Part shown: positions 1-8,999 of the stretch, piece by piece
Numbering within the stretch: the stretch's first letter is position 1
Layout: the number at the start of each line of letters is the position of its first letter
Source of the DNA: Bartonella sp. AU55XJBT
GTDB lineage: Bacteria > Pseudomonadota > Alphaproteobacteria > Rhizobiales > Rhizobiaceae
Length of the DNA stretch: 64,000 nt
Assembly (NCBI RefSeq): GCF_028618525.1
Contig: NZ_JAQITC010000004.1
Coordinates: forward strand, 101,219 to 165,218
Direction: 5' to 3'
Program-made: the position numbers and the translations under genes
Notes under the pieces: generated by a model
The model's input: only the letters and a program-made list of their open reading frames with translations
The model's database searches: none
Told to the model about the DNA's origin: nothing

Positions 1-298
1 AATAGCGATCTGTTCGCCAATCCTTTGCAAGTTCTACACATGCGCGCATAAGTTGATCAGGATATTGCTCAAGCTTTGTTTCTAATCTTTCCAGTAATGT
101 GAACGCATCTGCCGTAGCACCTGCAAAACCAGCAATAACCACTCCGCTCTTCCCAAGACGACGAACTTTACGTGCATTGCCTTTCATAATCGTCTGTCCA
201 AGAGATACCTGACCGTCGCCAGCCATCACGACTTTGCCACCTTTTCGTACTGTAATAATCGTTGTACCATACATTATGTCTGGCTTATGTTCTGTCAT
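1..298 (-). CDS. hslV: ATP-dependent protease subunit HslV (N-terminal part, gene runs off the window)
   Basis: Read on the minus strand from the ATG at 298, this gives about 99 codons starting [20 protein letters not shown]. The mature N-terminal Thr (TTIITVRK), the block around [17 protein letters not shown] and the [12 protein letters not shown] segment are the usual start of HslV, the proteolytic Ntn-hydrolase half of the HslUV two-component proteasome-like protease in the cytoplasm. An AGGAG-like site lies just upstream. The 3' end and any hslU lie to the left of the window. It is divergent from the asparaginase gene. Only the N-terminal half is visible, but identity is clear. Confidence 0.93.
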   Translation of the reverse strand, partial: MTEHKPDIMYGTTIITVRKGGKVVMAGDGQVSLGQTIMKGNARKVRRLGKSGVVIAGFAGATADAFTLLERLETKLEQYPDQLMRACVELAKDWRTDRY

Positions 299-512
299 AA
301 GGAGACTCCTATATTACTTTCCTTTTAATATTATCTTTTCATACAATGTAAAACTCAATTACTATTGTCCTATTTAAGAACATATATAGCAAAACACAAT
401 GATTCAGCATCATTCAATTTGTTGAAATTGAAAAAATGATATTATTGTTGTCAATGTAAATTACTGCTAAATAGCTTTATGTAAACAGTTTGTGCCTTTA
501 TAGAGGAAAATT

Positions 513-1502
513 ATGAAAAAAATAGCTATAGGAACCTTAGGTGGAACAATTGCAATGACTGCTGATCGTTTTGGCCACATGCAACCGACTTTAACCTCAG
601 ATAACCTCATAAAAAGTGTTCCTGATTTAAATAAGGTGGCTGATATTCACGCACAAACATTAATGCAAATACCAAGTGGATCTTTATCTTTTAAAATTCT
701 TTTTGAAATACTCGAGTGGGCAAAACAACAAATACACGCTGGCGCAGAAGGGATTGTTTTAACGCAAGGGACTGATACTCTAGAAGAAACAGCTTTTTTT
801 CTTTCTCTTTATTGGAAGGAAGCTGAACCACTCATCATAACCGGTGCTATGCGTACTCCTTATGAAGCAGGCGCTGATGGACCCGCTAATATTTTAGCAG
901 CAACCCGTGTCGCGACGTCCCCACAAAGTCGCAACAGAGGCGTTCTCGTTGTCATTAACGATACGATTCATTCACCTTATTGGCTCTATAAAAGTCATAC
1001 CGTCAAAGTTGAAACATTTCAATCAGGACTCGTAGGTATTTTAGGAACTATTTTAGAAGGAAAACTCATTTATTTCAATGATAGAAAATTTTCCTCGACA
1101 ACGTTTGATCTTCCTCAAAACCACGATCATCAAATTGCACTCCTCTATTCCTCTCTATCGTCTGATGCGCAATTAATGAAACTCTGCCTTGAAAGTGGAT
1201 ATTATGCCGGGCTTGTTATCGCTGGTTTTGGTGCAGGACACTGTAGTTTTCAAGAAGCAGACCTTGTACAACAATATGCACAAAAAATACCCATTATTAT
1301 TGCTAGTCGTTGTTGTAATGGCTCAACAACTCGTATAACTTATGGCTATAAAGGCTCAGAAATCGATATGATTGCTTCGGGTGTTCTCATGTCCGGTTAT
1401 TTATCAGCCGTAAAAGCGCGTTTGCTTTTATGGGCTTTTTTGGCACAAGGACACTCATTGGCACAGATCCGTGCTCATTGGAATGATTGGACGATAAGTT
1501 AA
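513..1502 (+). CDS. L-asparaginase (type I/II family)
   Basis: A 329-aa cytoplasmic enzyme hydrolysing L-asparagine to aspartate and ammonia. Family marks: the N-terminal GTLGGTIAM block with nucleophile-type Thr12, the second Thr-Asp pair in TQGTDTLEE (Thr87-Asp88), GAMR at 111-114, DGPANIL at 122-128 and a Lys near 160 in the position of the catalytic Lys. No signal peptide is visible, so a cytoplasmic form is inferred. An AGAGGAAAATT Shine-Dalgarno precedes the ATG. It is a single gene between divergent hslV and downstream coaA. The His usually found before GTDT in many homologues is Gln here. Assignment to asparaginase rather than a related glutaminase-asparaginase rests on family likeness. 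Confidence 0.88.
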   Translation: MKKIAIGTLGGTIAMTADRFGHMQPTLTSDNLIKSVPDLNKVADIHAQTLMQIPSGSLSFKILFEILEWAKQQIHAGAEGIVLTQGTDTLEETAFFLSLYWKEAEPLIITGAMRTPYEAGADGPANILAATRVATSPQSRNRGVLVVINDTIHSPYWLYKSHTVKVETFQSGLVGILGTILEGKLIYFNDRKFSSTTFDLPQNHDHQIALLYSSLSSDAQLMKLCLESGYYAGLVIAGFGAGHCSFQEADLVQQYAQKIPIIIASRCCNGSTTRITYGYKGSEIDMIASGVLMSGYLSAVKARLLLWAFLAQGHSLAQIRAHWNDWTIS

Positions 1503-1534
1503 TAAAAATGATCTATTATCTTAAGGAAGAGAGC

Positions 1535-1627
1535 ATGCAAAACAAAATTTATTTGAATATAAAGCAGCTCATCTGTCCGCTCTTAATCGATTACTGTGGC
1601 AAAAAAAATCTCGACAAATACAAATGA
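1535..1627 (+). CDS. possible 30-residue leader ORF overlapping the coaA start, or gene remnant
   Basis: An ATG at 1535 preceded by AAGGAAGAGAG opens 30 codons ([20 protein letters not shown]...) ending in a TGA that overlaps the coaA ATG as ATGA. A good ribosome site and stop/start overlap are what a translationally coupled leader would have. Alternatively, the coaA frame itself is open back to 1525 and encodes a helix-like stretch ([19 protein letters not shown]), so the segment may be the decayed end of an older upstream gene. I recognise no family in either reading. Confidence 0.25.
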   Translation: MQNKIYLNIKQLICPLLIDYCGKKNLDKYK

Positions 1628-2622
1628 TTGATACAACTGTACAAAAAATTAATCAGAAAGATAATTTGGTCAAATCCATTTCTGACCGATATTCACCCTA
1701 TCGCGTCTTTACGGCACAAGAATGGTCAGAGTTTCGTGCGGACACACCTCTCACTTTGACTTTTGATGAAATTAAACGTTTACGCTCTATTGATGATCCT
1801 ATCGATCTTGAAGAAGTCCAACGCATTTATCTTTCTTTATCGCGTCTGCTCTCATGCCATGTTGAAGCAGTGCAGGAACTTTTTCACAAACGTCAGCAGT
1901 TTCTCCATCAAGAAGAGAGTCAAAAAACGCCCTTTATTATTGGGATTGCTGGTTCTGTAGCCGTAGGAAAATCAACCACCGCTCGTATCCTTCAAGAACT
2001 GTTGAAACGTTGGACATCTAGCCTTAAAGTTGATCTGATCACAACAGATGGTTTTCTCTATCCTAATGCGATCTTAGAGCAAAAAAATCGTATGAATCGT
2101 AAAGGATTTCCTGATTCCTACGACATTAAAAAATTGCTGTGCTTTCTCTCAGCTATAAAAGCAGGTATCGGAAATGTCTCTGCTCCTCTTTATTCTCATA
2201 TGACTTATGATGTTCTAGAAAATCAGACAATTACCATTGACCGTCCTGATATTTTAATTGTTGAAGGGATTAATGTATTACAGGTTAGTGATCTTCCTAA
2301 AGATGGGAAAGCAATTCCTTTCGTGTCGGACTTTTTTGATTTTTCAATCTATGTCGATGCCGAAACAGAAGTCATTCGTCACTGGTATTTAGAGCGTTTT
2401 AAACGTTTACGTAAAACAGCTTTTCAAAATCCTGAATCCTATTTTCATCGTTATGCCCTACTTAATGAAAAAGAAGCCTCAAAAATCGCTGAGGATCTTT
2501 GGCAAACGATTAATTTAAAAAATTTACAGGAAAACATATTGCCAACACGACCACGGTCCAATCTCATTCTGCGAAAGGGAAAAAATCATTTGGTCGAGTA
2601 TGTCGCACTCAGACGACTATAA
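1624..2622 (+). CDS. coaA: type I pantothenate kinase
   Basis: 332 aa, the usual length for bacterial CoaA, which phosphorylates pantothenate with ATP in the first step of coenzyme A synthesis. The P-loop [12 protein letters not shown] is at 107-118, followed by [11 protein letters not shown], the KGFPDSYD segment typical of CoaA, and IVEGINVLQ. The C-terminal region with R-x-R-S-N-L-I-L is also typical. Start ATG at 1624 overlaps the stop of a short upstream ORF. The leucyl aminopeptidase gene starts 15 bases downstream, so the two are probably cotranscribed. Confidence 0.96.
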   Translation: MIDTTVQKINQKDNLVKSISDRYSPYRVFTAQEWSEFRADTPLTLTFDEIKRLRSIDDPIDLEEVQRIYLSLSRLLSCHVEAVQELFHKRQQFLHQEESQKTPFIIGIAGSVAVGKSTTARILQELLKRWTSSLKVDLITTDGFLYPNAILEQKNRMNRKGFPDSYDIKKLLCFLSAIKAGIGNVSAPLYSHMTYDVLENQTITIDRPDILIVEGINVLQVSDLPKDGKAIPFVSDFFDFSIYVDAETEVIRHWYLERFKRLRKTAFQNPESYFHRYALLNEKEASKIAEDLWQTINLKNLQENILPTRPRSNLILRKGKNHLVEYVALRRL

Positions 2623-2636
2623 GGATCTCATAAACT

Positions 2637-4004
2637 ATGCACCAGCACTCCATTCATTTTACCTCAACACGTATTGATACTAGTTGCCCTATCATCTTGG
2701 TAAATCAAAGAAATCTTGCCAACTTATCACTTGAGGCCTCAACAAAAGCATGGATAAAAGTTAATGATTTTACTGGCAAAGCAGGACAAATACTCTTTGT
2801 TCCTCACGAAACGGGACATTTAAAAAAAGTTTTATTTGGAATTGGCGATGGGGGAGATCCCTTTATCACAGGACTGCTTGCTCAAAAACTTCCTGCTGGT
2901 CACTGGCATTTAGAAGGTGAAACCTCTGATGAAATAAATGCCTATCTTGGATTGGCGCTGGGAAGCTATCAATTTAAGCGTTATCGCCAAAACTTTTCCT
3001 CTAAAACATCGTCGGTCTATGTCAATGAGGCCGTTGATTTTGATGAGCTCCAACGTATTTATGAAGCTGTCTTCTTCGTCCGTGATCTCATCAATCTTCC
3101 AGCTAATGATATGACTCCAGATACTCTTGAAGAAGAAGCACGACAACTAGGAAAAATTTATGGTGCTCATGTCCAAAGTATTTGTGGAAATGATCTCTTA
3201 ACCCATAACTTTCCGATGATCCACGCTGTAGGACGAGCAGGTAGCACTGCACCACGACTGATCGAGTTACACTGGGGGCAAGAACATCATCCTAAAATAA
3301 CGTTGGTAGGCAAAGGCGTAACTTTTGATACGGGGGGACTGGATATTAAATCAGCCAATAACATGTTGCTTATGAAAAAAGACATGGGGGGTGGAGCACA
3401 TGTTTTGGGATTAGCTAAACTTATCATGGATGCAAAATTGCCTTTCCGTCTACGTGTTTTGATTCCAGCTGTAGAAAATGCCATTTCTGCCAATGCTTAC
3501 CGACCAGGTGATATTCTCAAAAGTCGTAAAGGTTTAAGTGTTGAAGTGGGCAATACAGACGCTGAAGGACGACTTGTCCTTGCTGATGCACTCGCCTATG
3601 CTGATGAAGAAAGTCCAAAATTCATGCTTTGCATGGCTACTTTAACGGGAGCAGCACGTATCGCATTAGGACCAGATCTTCCTGCATTTTATTGTAATGA
3701 TTCAATATGGGCACAAAAAATTTCTGAATCTGCTCACGCTGTTTTTGATCCCCTTTGGCCAATGCCTCTTTGGAAACCTTACCAAGAGATGCTATCATCT
3801 CCCATTGCTGACCTTAACAATGTCACTGGAAATAGCTTTGCTGGCTCTATAACGGCTGCTTTATTTCTTAATTCTTTTGTTGAAAAAGCTGAACATTTTG
3901 CACATTTCGATCTTTATGGATGGGTTCCAAAAGAAAAACCAGGATACCCCGTGGGGGGATCAGCACAAACGATTCGTGCCCTTTATAATATTTTAAAAAA
4001 ATGA
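2637..4004 (+). CDS. M17 leucyl aminopeptidase family protein
   Basis: 455 aa. A cytoplasmic two-metal aminopeptidase of the M17 (PepA/PepB) family that removes N-terminal residues from peptides. The C-terminal catalytic domain starts near residue 145. It carries VGKGVTFDTGGLDIK (metal ligands near Lys226 and Asp231), KKDMGG (Asp249) and the family signature NTDAEGRL at 306-313 supplying Asp308 and Glu310. The N-terminal domain is shorter and more divergent than in E. coli PepA (about 503 aa), a feature of the alphaproteobacterial 'leucyl aminopeptidase family' group. It follows coaA closely. A small hairpin lies at 4019-4036 after the stop. Exact peptide specificity cannot be read from sequence. 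Confidence 0.9.
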   Translation: MHQHSIHFTSTRIDTSCPIILVNQRNLANLSLEASTKAWIKVNDFTGKAGQILFVPHETGHLKKVLFGIGDGGDPFITGLLAQKLPAGHWHLEGETSDEINAYLGLALGSYQFKRYRQNFSSKTSSVYVNEAVDFDELQRIYEAVFFVRDLINLPANDMTPDTLEEEARQLGKIYGAHVQSICGNDLLTHNFPMIHAVGRAGSTAPRLIELHWGQEHHPKITLVGKGVTFDTGGLDIKSANNMLLMKKDMGGGAHVLGLAKLIMDAKLPFRLRVLIPAVENAISANAYRPGDILKSRKGLSVEVGNTDAEGRLVLADALAYADEESPKFMLCMATLTGAARIALGPDLPAFYCNDSIWAQKISESAHAVFDPLWPMPLWKPYQEMLSSPIADLNNVTGNSFAGSITAALFLNSFVEKAEHFAHFDLYGWVPKEKPGYPVGGSAQTIRALYNILKK

Positions 4005-4018
4005 CGTTTGACACAAAA

Positions 4019-4036
4019 TATCCATAAAGATGGATA
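4019..4036 (+). terminator. weak hairpin after the M17 peptidase gene
   Basis: TATCCAT pairs with ATGGATA around an AAAG loop, 15 bases after the stop codon, followed by AATTTTG. The T-run is short, so termination is only possible, not certain. Confidence 0.35.
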
Positions 4037-4160
4037 ATTTTGCTACTTCAAAAGAATTCTCTTATCGTCTTAAAGTATGCTCTGGGATTTATTTAAAGAT
4101 GAGGTGTTCTGCTTGTGTCGTTGTCATGAATCTATTTAAAATAAAATGAAAGGGAAACAA

Positions 4161-5027
4161 ATGATCTCTAAAGATCCAAGATTACATGCATTCAGAGAAG
4201 ATCTAGCAGATAAACGTCTTGAAACAGAAATTACAGCGCAGCGCTTTGTGCAAGGTGAAAAAAGACGTGTTAATGTCCCTGTTGCTGGACTGTTTAAAGA
4301 AAACAATAAAAAAAGTGAAATGCAGACAGAGTGCTTATTCGGGGAAGAACTTCTTATCTTTGAACATGGAGAAACAATGTCGTGGGGACAATCCCTCAAA
4401 GATAATTATGTTGGCTATATTGATACAAAAACGCTTTGTACATCAACCGTAAAGCAAACGCATATCGTTTCAGTTCCACGTACTTTTCAATATTTCCAAG
4501 CTGATTTGTGTGGACCAATGGAGTATCCTTTATCCATGGGAAGTAAGGTCAGTGTTGTTGATGAAGTTGAAGTCCGTGCAACCATGTATTCTGTACTTGA
4601 AAATGGGAAAGCAATCATTAGTAATCATCTTAATCCCATTGATCACATGTATAAAGATTATGTTACCGTTGCTGAAATGTTTATCCGCACGCCTTACCTT
4701 TGGGGTGGAACCAGTGGTTTTGGACTTGATTGCTCAGGAATCATCCAACTTTCTATGATAATGACCGGTCAGATGGTTTTACGCGATACTGACATGCAAC
4801 AGAAAACTATAGGCAATTCACTCTCAGACGGTGATAAACTTCAACGAGGTGATTTAATTTTTTGGCAAGGTCATGCTGCCATTATGGTTGATCATGAAAA
4901 TATCATTCATGCGAATGGTTTCTCTATGGATGTTATGATCGAACCTCTAGAGGAAGTCATTACACGTATTGCTCAAACATATCAACGATATCCCATCGCA
5001 AAACGTCGCCCAATTCAAGAAACTTAA
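4161..5027 (+). CDS. NlpC/P60 family peptidoglycan endopeptidase
   Basis: About 288 aa from the ATG at 4161, preferred because AAAGGGAAACA sits just ahead of it; an in-frame ATG at 4146 would add five residues. The C-terminal NlpC/P60 domain has YLWGGTSGFGLDCSG (nucleophile Cys at 186 in the longer numbering), the QGHAAIM His (233) and IIHANG (His245), the Cys-His-His triad of gamma-D-Glu-diamino acid endopeptidases. The region before it resembles a bacterial SH3-like wall-binding domain. No signal peptide is visible, which is common for the rhizobial family members annotated this way. Its role in cell wall turnover is inferred from the family. Confidence 0.87.
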   Translation: MISKDPRLHAFREDLADKRLETEITAQRFVQGEKRRVNVPVAGLFKENNKKSEMQTECLFGEELLIFEHGETMSWGQSLKDNYVGYIDTKTLCTSTVKQTHIVSVPRTFQYFQADLCGPMEYPLSMGSKVSVVDEVEVRATMYSVLENGKAIISNHLNPIDHMYKDYVTVAEMFIRTPYLWGGTSGFGLDCSGIIQLSMIMTGQMVLRDTDMQQKTIGNSLSDGDKLQRGDLIFWQGHAAIMVDHENIIHANGFSMDVMIEPLEEVITRIAQTYQRYPIAKRRPIQET

Positions 5028-5711
5028 TCCCCCTCCTATAAAAAACAAATCATTGAATGTTTTTATATTTAATCATTCATTAATCGCGTGTTTTATGTGT
5101 TTTAGATTGTTTTTCTTACACACCGCTTTTTGTACGTTATCGAAATTTTTTGAATGAAAAATCGTAAAATATCAACAGAAAAAGGATAGTTTATGATTAT
5201 AAAACACTAGGTTATTATATTAAATGTATTACGATACTGCTTAAAGTATTGAACATGTAAAATGATTTTCATAACAAGCTCAAAGCATTCTCTTCTAAAA
5301 AGTCTTTTGAATTTTTCCTATTATCGATATCTTATGAAATAAATGCCCCTGATATCTCTTAGCACTCCCAAGCTCAACTCACAACAATACGCATAAACAG
5401 TATAAATCCATTATCTAGCACCATTTTATGCTTCTGAATCATGCAAAGCTCCCATTATAAATTTTTCCAATTCTCAATGTCGCGATAATCTCTTAGCTAT
5501 TGGTGAGTGTTCTTTCAGCACAAATTTCATGTCTTTTTTAATTGTTTTATCCCCGTGAGGCTCTCCGCTTGGAGCGTGCAAGAATGGTTTTGATTGACCG
5601 AGCATCCACAGATTTTAAATGTGAAGATTTTACAGGATTGAGCTTTTCCAGCTAATATAAAAAATTATAAATAAATCCTTATATTCAAACAATATTTTCT
5701 TCTTATACACA
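5028..5711. other. 684-base intergenic region between nlpC/P60 gene and mutT
   Basis: The genes on both sides converge here. Apart from a short coding-like remnant at 5542-5655 the sequence is AT-rich and broken in all frames. I see no tRNA, no clear terminator and no insertion sequence. Confidence 0.6.
5542..5655 (+). pseudogene. possible remnant of a lost gene (37 codons)
   Basis: One frame reads LFYPREALRLERARMVLIDR and continues to SFSS before a TAA. Its GC content and residue mix are more gene-like than the flanking DNA, and it ends at a stop but has no convincing start or ribosome site. The basic helical stretch faintly recalls the DNA-binding end of AraC-type regulators, but that is only an impression. 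Confidence 0.25.
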
Positions 5712-6125
5712 TTAAAGAAGATGATTTTTTAATACCTGTACCAATGGTTTATCAGCATCAGGCATAGGATATCTCTCAAGATCACCAATAAAAACCCATT
5801 TTAAATTTTGCCCTTCTCGTCCTTGAGCAACACCTTCATAATGGCGACAAAGATATAAGGGCATTAGGAGATGAAATGTTTCGTAGCTATGGCTTGCAAA
5901 TGTTAAGGGCTGTAAATTATCCACCTGAACATGAATACCCAGCTCCTCTTCTAATTCACGAATTAATGATGTTTCTGGAATTTCGCCTTGTTCAATCTTT
6001 CCACCAGGAAACTCCCATAAACCAGCTAGTGATTTTCCTTGAGGACGCTTGGTAAGCAGAACACGATTATCTTGATCTAACAATGCACACGCAACAACAA
6101 GAAGAAGTAAACTTTTTGTCCCCAT
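5712..6125 (-). CDS. mutT: MutT-type 8-oxo-dGTP diphosphatase (Nudix)
   Basis: 137 aa from the ATG at 6125, supported by a GGAGAG site five bases ahead; a longer reading from 6170 lacks this. The Nudix box G-x5-E-x7-REUXEEXGU is complete (GGKIEQGE, then RELEEELGI, residues 42-64). The WEFPGGK lead-in and short length match MutT, which hydrolyses 8-oxo-dGTP and so prevents A:T to C:G mutation. It follows argJ on the same strand, an order often seen in Rhizobiales (secA-parvulin-argJ-mutT). Confidence 0.88.
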   Translation of the reverse strand: MGTKSLLLLVVACALLDQDNRVLLTKRPQGKSLAGLWEFPGGKIEQGEIPETSLIRELEEELGIHVQVDNLQPLTFASHSYETFHLLMPLYLCRHYEGVAQGREGQNLKWVFIGDLERYPMPDADKPLVQVLKNHLL

Positions 6126-6256
6126 ACCACTCTCCAAACAGGATAAAGATAACCACTTTTTTCCTATCACCCTCTACTTCAAAATGAAAGTGCTAAAATA
6201 CTCCCTATTCTCCCCCAAATATACAGATATCTACTGTCAAATTTATGATGTATCCG

Positions 6257-7489
6257 TTAACTTCTGTAATCGCCATTGATCATAACGTATTCCTTCGTCA
6301 AATCGCAAGACCAAACTATCGCCTTACCAGCGCCCAAACCAATATCAACACGAATTGTGATGTGTTTACCTCGCATATAAGCAGCTATTGTTTCTTCGCA
6401 ATATTCAGGGTCTCGTTCACCATTGACAGCTAAACGATATTCCCCAAACCAAATCGTCAACAGATCACGATCCACTTCAACACCGGCCTTTCCAACTGCC
6501 ATCACGACTCGCCCCCAGTTGGCATCTTCACCGGCAATAGCCGTTTTTACAAGCGGTGAATTTGCAATGGATAAAGCAATCGTTTTCGCTGCATTGTTTG
6601 TTGTAGCACCACTCACATTCACTTCAATTAAATGACGCGCACCTTCTCCGTCACACACAACTTGGAGTGCAAGTTCATGCAGAAGTTCACTCAATTGTTT
6701 CACAAAAACGCCATAACGTGGATCAGATTGACTTGTAAGACATGGAAAATGTTCTTTTCCTGTCGCAAATATCATGAGTGTGTCTGATGTCGAAGTATCA
6801 CTATCGACAGTAATCGAATTGAAAGAACCCTCAACGGCCTCTGATAACATGGATTGAAGCATATCCGAAGAAATAGTTGCATCACTGACCACAAACGAGA
6901 GCATTGTCGCCATATCGGGTGCAATCATCCCAGCACCTTTTGCAATTCCATGAATGGTAACATTAGCCCCCCCACAATCAAAGATACGCGTCGCAAGTTT
7001 TGGAAATGTATCGGTTGTCATGATGGCTTTTGCAGCTTCCAACCAATTTCCCTCTTCTGCTGTCTCTGCCATACTTGGTAAAAGATTTACAATACCTGAA
7101 GCATCCATTGGCTCACCAATAACACCCGTAGAAGCTATAAAAATTTCATTTTCTCTCACCTTTAAAGTGTCCGCTGCTGCACAGATGATTTCATTGGTTG
7201 TGTTCTTTCCTTTACTTCCCGTAAAAGCATTTGCATTTCCGGAATTCACAACAACACCCCTAGCAACCCCATGGGGAAGCGATGCACGACAATGCTCTAC
7301 AGGAGCAGATGGGCATTTTGAACGTGTGAAAACACCTGCCACACTCACTGGTTTATCGAATACTATAAAAAGGAGATCTGTACGATCTTTATATTTAATC
7401 CCAGCTTTAGCTGTTGCTATCCGTACACCAGATAATGGGGAAAGCTCTTGGATATTTTGGGGTTTCAAAGGAGATATTTTAAAAACCAC
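6257..7489 (-). CDS. argJ: bifunctional glutamate N-acetyltransferase / ornithine acetyltransferase
   Basis: 410 aa. ArgJ transfers the acetyl group between N-acetylornithine and glutamate in the cyclic arginine pathway. The proenzyme self-cleaves before a Thr: the motif [16 protein letters not shown] is present with Ala194-Thr195, so alpha and beta chains are predicted. GNANAFTG and the C-terminal GxDANWGR block (EDANWGRV) are also typical. The start used is GTG at 7489; no strong ribosome site is visible, so a later start is possible. No other arginine biosynthesis gene is in the window, so whether the whole pathway exists here cannot be judged. Confidence 0.95.
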   Translation of the reverse strand: MVFKISPLKPQNIQELSPLSGVRIATAKAGIKYKDRTDLLFIVFDKPVSVAGVFTRSKCPSAPVEHCRASLPHGVARGVVVNSGNANAFTGSKGKNTTNEIICAAADTLKVRENEIFIASTGVIGEPMDASGIVNLLPSMAETAEEGNWLEAAKAIMTTDTFPKLATRIFDCGGANVTIHGIAKGAGMIAPDMATMLSFVVSDATISSDMLQSMLSEAVEGSFNSITVDSDTSTSDTLMIFATGKEHFPCLTSQSDPRYGVFVKQLSELLHELALQVVCDGEGARHLIEVNVSGATTNNAAKTIALSIANSPLVKTAIAGEDANWGRVVMAVGKAGVEVDRDLLTIWFGEYRLAVNGERDPEYCEETIAAYMRGKHITIRVDIGLGAGKAIVWSCDLTKEYVMINGDYRS

Positions 7490-7624
7490 ACTTATGCTTT
7501 CTATAAAAACAAATAAAACGATCGCAGCTTAATAACCTCTTAATAGAAAACTGCTCGTTTTTTTTTGAAAAAACAAACCTAGCAAACTATCTATTAAAGA
7601 GGCTATCTACTTATTTTTTTCTCG

Positions 7625-8578
7625 TTATTCCGTATCTTCTTCGTCGGATGTCTCATCAGGAAGCAATGTTCCATTTTGATTAAGCGATTCCATGATTTTT
7701 GTAACATTAGGATCAGGATATTTCACATCCACCTTGCTACGCAAATCAACAATGAGTTCTTGATAGCGCTTTTTTATCAACTGTGTACGCAACATCTCTT
7801 TAACATCATCAAATGCTGGAGGTTGTTTTACACGACGATCTTCTAATTTAATAATATGCCAACCAAAAGGACTTTCAACGGGTTGTTTCGTATATTCGCC
7901 AACCTTCAAACCAAATGCTGCATCTTCAAAAGGCTTAACCATTTGACCATGGCTAAAATAACCAAGATCACCCCCAACAGCAGCGGAACCATCTGTTGAA
8001 CTTTTCTTTGCAATCTCTTCAAAATTTTCGCCTTTATCTAAATGCTTAATGATAGCTTCTGCTTCTTTTCTGGTTTTGACCAAAATATGACGCGCTTTAA
8101 CTTCATCCTCTTTAGGTAAAGCAGCAATTTCTTGCTTATAAAGAGCTTCCAAATCGGTCTCCGATATTTTGTCAACAATCGCCTGTTTAAAATAAAGCTG
8201 TTGAAGCACATTGTCACGCATAACTGCCATACGTTTATCGTAAGCTTCTGTCTTATCAAGACCTTTGCTTTTGGCTGCTTTTGCAAGTGCCTGCATATCC
8301 AAATAAGCTTTTAAGACCATAACACGGCGTTGTTCATCAGGAAAACGGGCTAAATTAGGATTTATTTCAAGTGCTAACTCATCCAATTGTCCTGCTGTAA
8401 TATTCTTTCCATCAATAACAGCCATAACATGAGAAGGAGAAACGGCTTTTTCAGAAGCTTTCTCCAAAGCCTTTAAATCATTTGACGATGAATTCGCACC
8501 TTCTTGGGCCCTCACCCCTAAACTTGTACTTGCCAATAAAGTTGATGCTAAAAACAGCGTGATAAAGTTAAATTTCAT
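7625..8578 (-). CDS. periplasmic parvulin-type peptidyl-prolyl isomerase
   Basis: 317 aa with a signal peptide (hydrophobic run then GVRA-Q, cleavage near 24). An N-terminal chaperone-like helical region is followed by a rotamase domain at about 160-252 (VKARHILVKT, then GGDLGYFSHGQMVKPFEDAAF, then GWHIIKLEDRR). It is a SurA/PrsA-like folding helper for exported proteins. The C-terminus is acidic (DETSDEEDTE). It lies divergent from secA and upstream of argJ, the usual rhizobial arrangement, which fits a role next to the Sec pathway. Confidence 0.92.
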   Translation of the reverse strand: MKFNFITLFLASTLLASTSLGVRAQEGANSSSNDLKALEKASEKAVSPSHVMAVIDGKNITAGQLDELALEINPNLARFPDEQRRVMVLKAYLDMQALAKAAKSKGLDKTEAYDKRMAVMRDNVLQQLYFKQAIVDKISETDLEALYKQEIAALPKEDEVKARHILVKTRKEAEAIIKHLDKGENFEEIAKKSSTDGSAAVGGDLGYFSHGQMVKPFEDAAFGLKVGEYTKQPVESPFGWHIIKLEDRRVKQPPAFDDVKEMLRTQLIKKRYQELIVDLRSKVDVKYPDPNVTKIMESLNQNGTLLPDETSDEEDTE

Positions 8579-8999
8579 AAATATACTCCTTAAAAATGCA
8601 CGGCAGGTTCAAGATTCCAATTTTCTTTACCATAACACTTTAACCTTTAAACAGAGAGAAATAAATGAGCAATTTATTTTAAAAAGTATAAAATTGCCCT
8701 TTTATCTCAGTTTCTTCAACCCTATCTAACGTAAATGAAAAACATGATAATAGAAAAAATGGCATATTGTATCTTAAATTACTTTGTATTGTATCCGTTA
8801 AATAACATACCTAAAGTTGACATAGCGCCCTTAGCCTCTTATCTCTACTCTACAATTAAAGTGAAAAATTGCACACCGGCAAGTATAATGGTACCATCTG
8901 CATTTCATGATATCAGAAAACTTAAAGAAAATGTGGAACATGGGGAGATCATATGAATTTCCCAATAAGAGTGACAACAATTAAAAGAAAGGGCCAGAG
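8579..8999. other. 421-base divergent promoter region between the parvulin gene and secA
   Basis: It carries the secA promoter candidate described separately. A 73-codon reading at 8735-8956 has no ribosome site and no recognisable content, so I leave it out. Confidence 0.6.
8817..8845 (+). promoter_or_regulatory. candidate secA promoter
   Basis: TTGACA at 8817-8822 and TATCTC at 8840-8845 are separated by 17 bases. This gives a leader of about 150 bases before the secA ATG at 9000. The -35 is a perfect consensus; the -10 is weaker. Confidence 0.5.

Noticed and set aside
6954..7532. 192-codon frame opposite argJ
   Set aside because: Lies fully antisense to a clear argJ gene; a long shadow frame is expected from its codon use.
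8735..8956. 73-codon plus-strand frame before secA
   Set aside because: No ribosome site, no recognisable content, and it spans the likely secA promoter.
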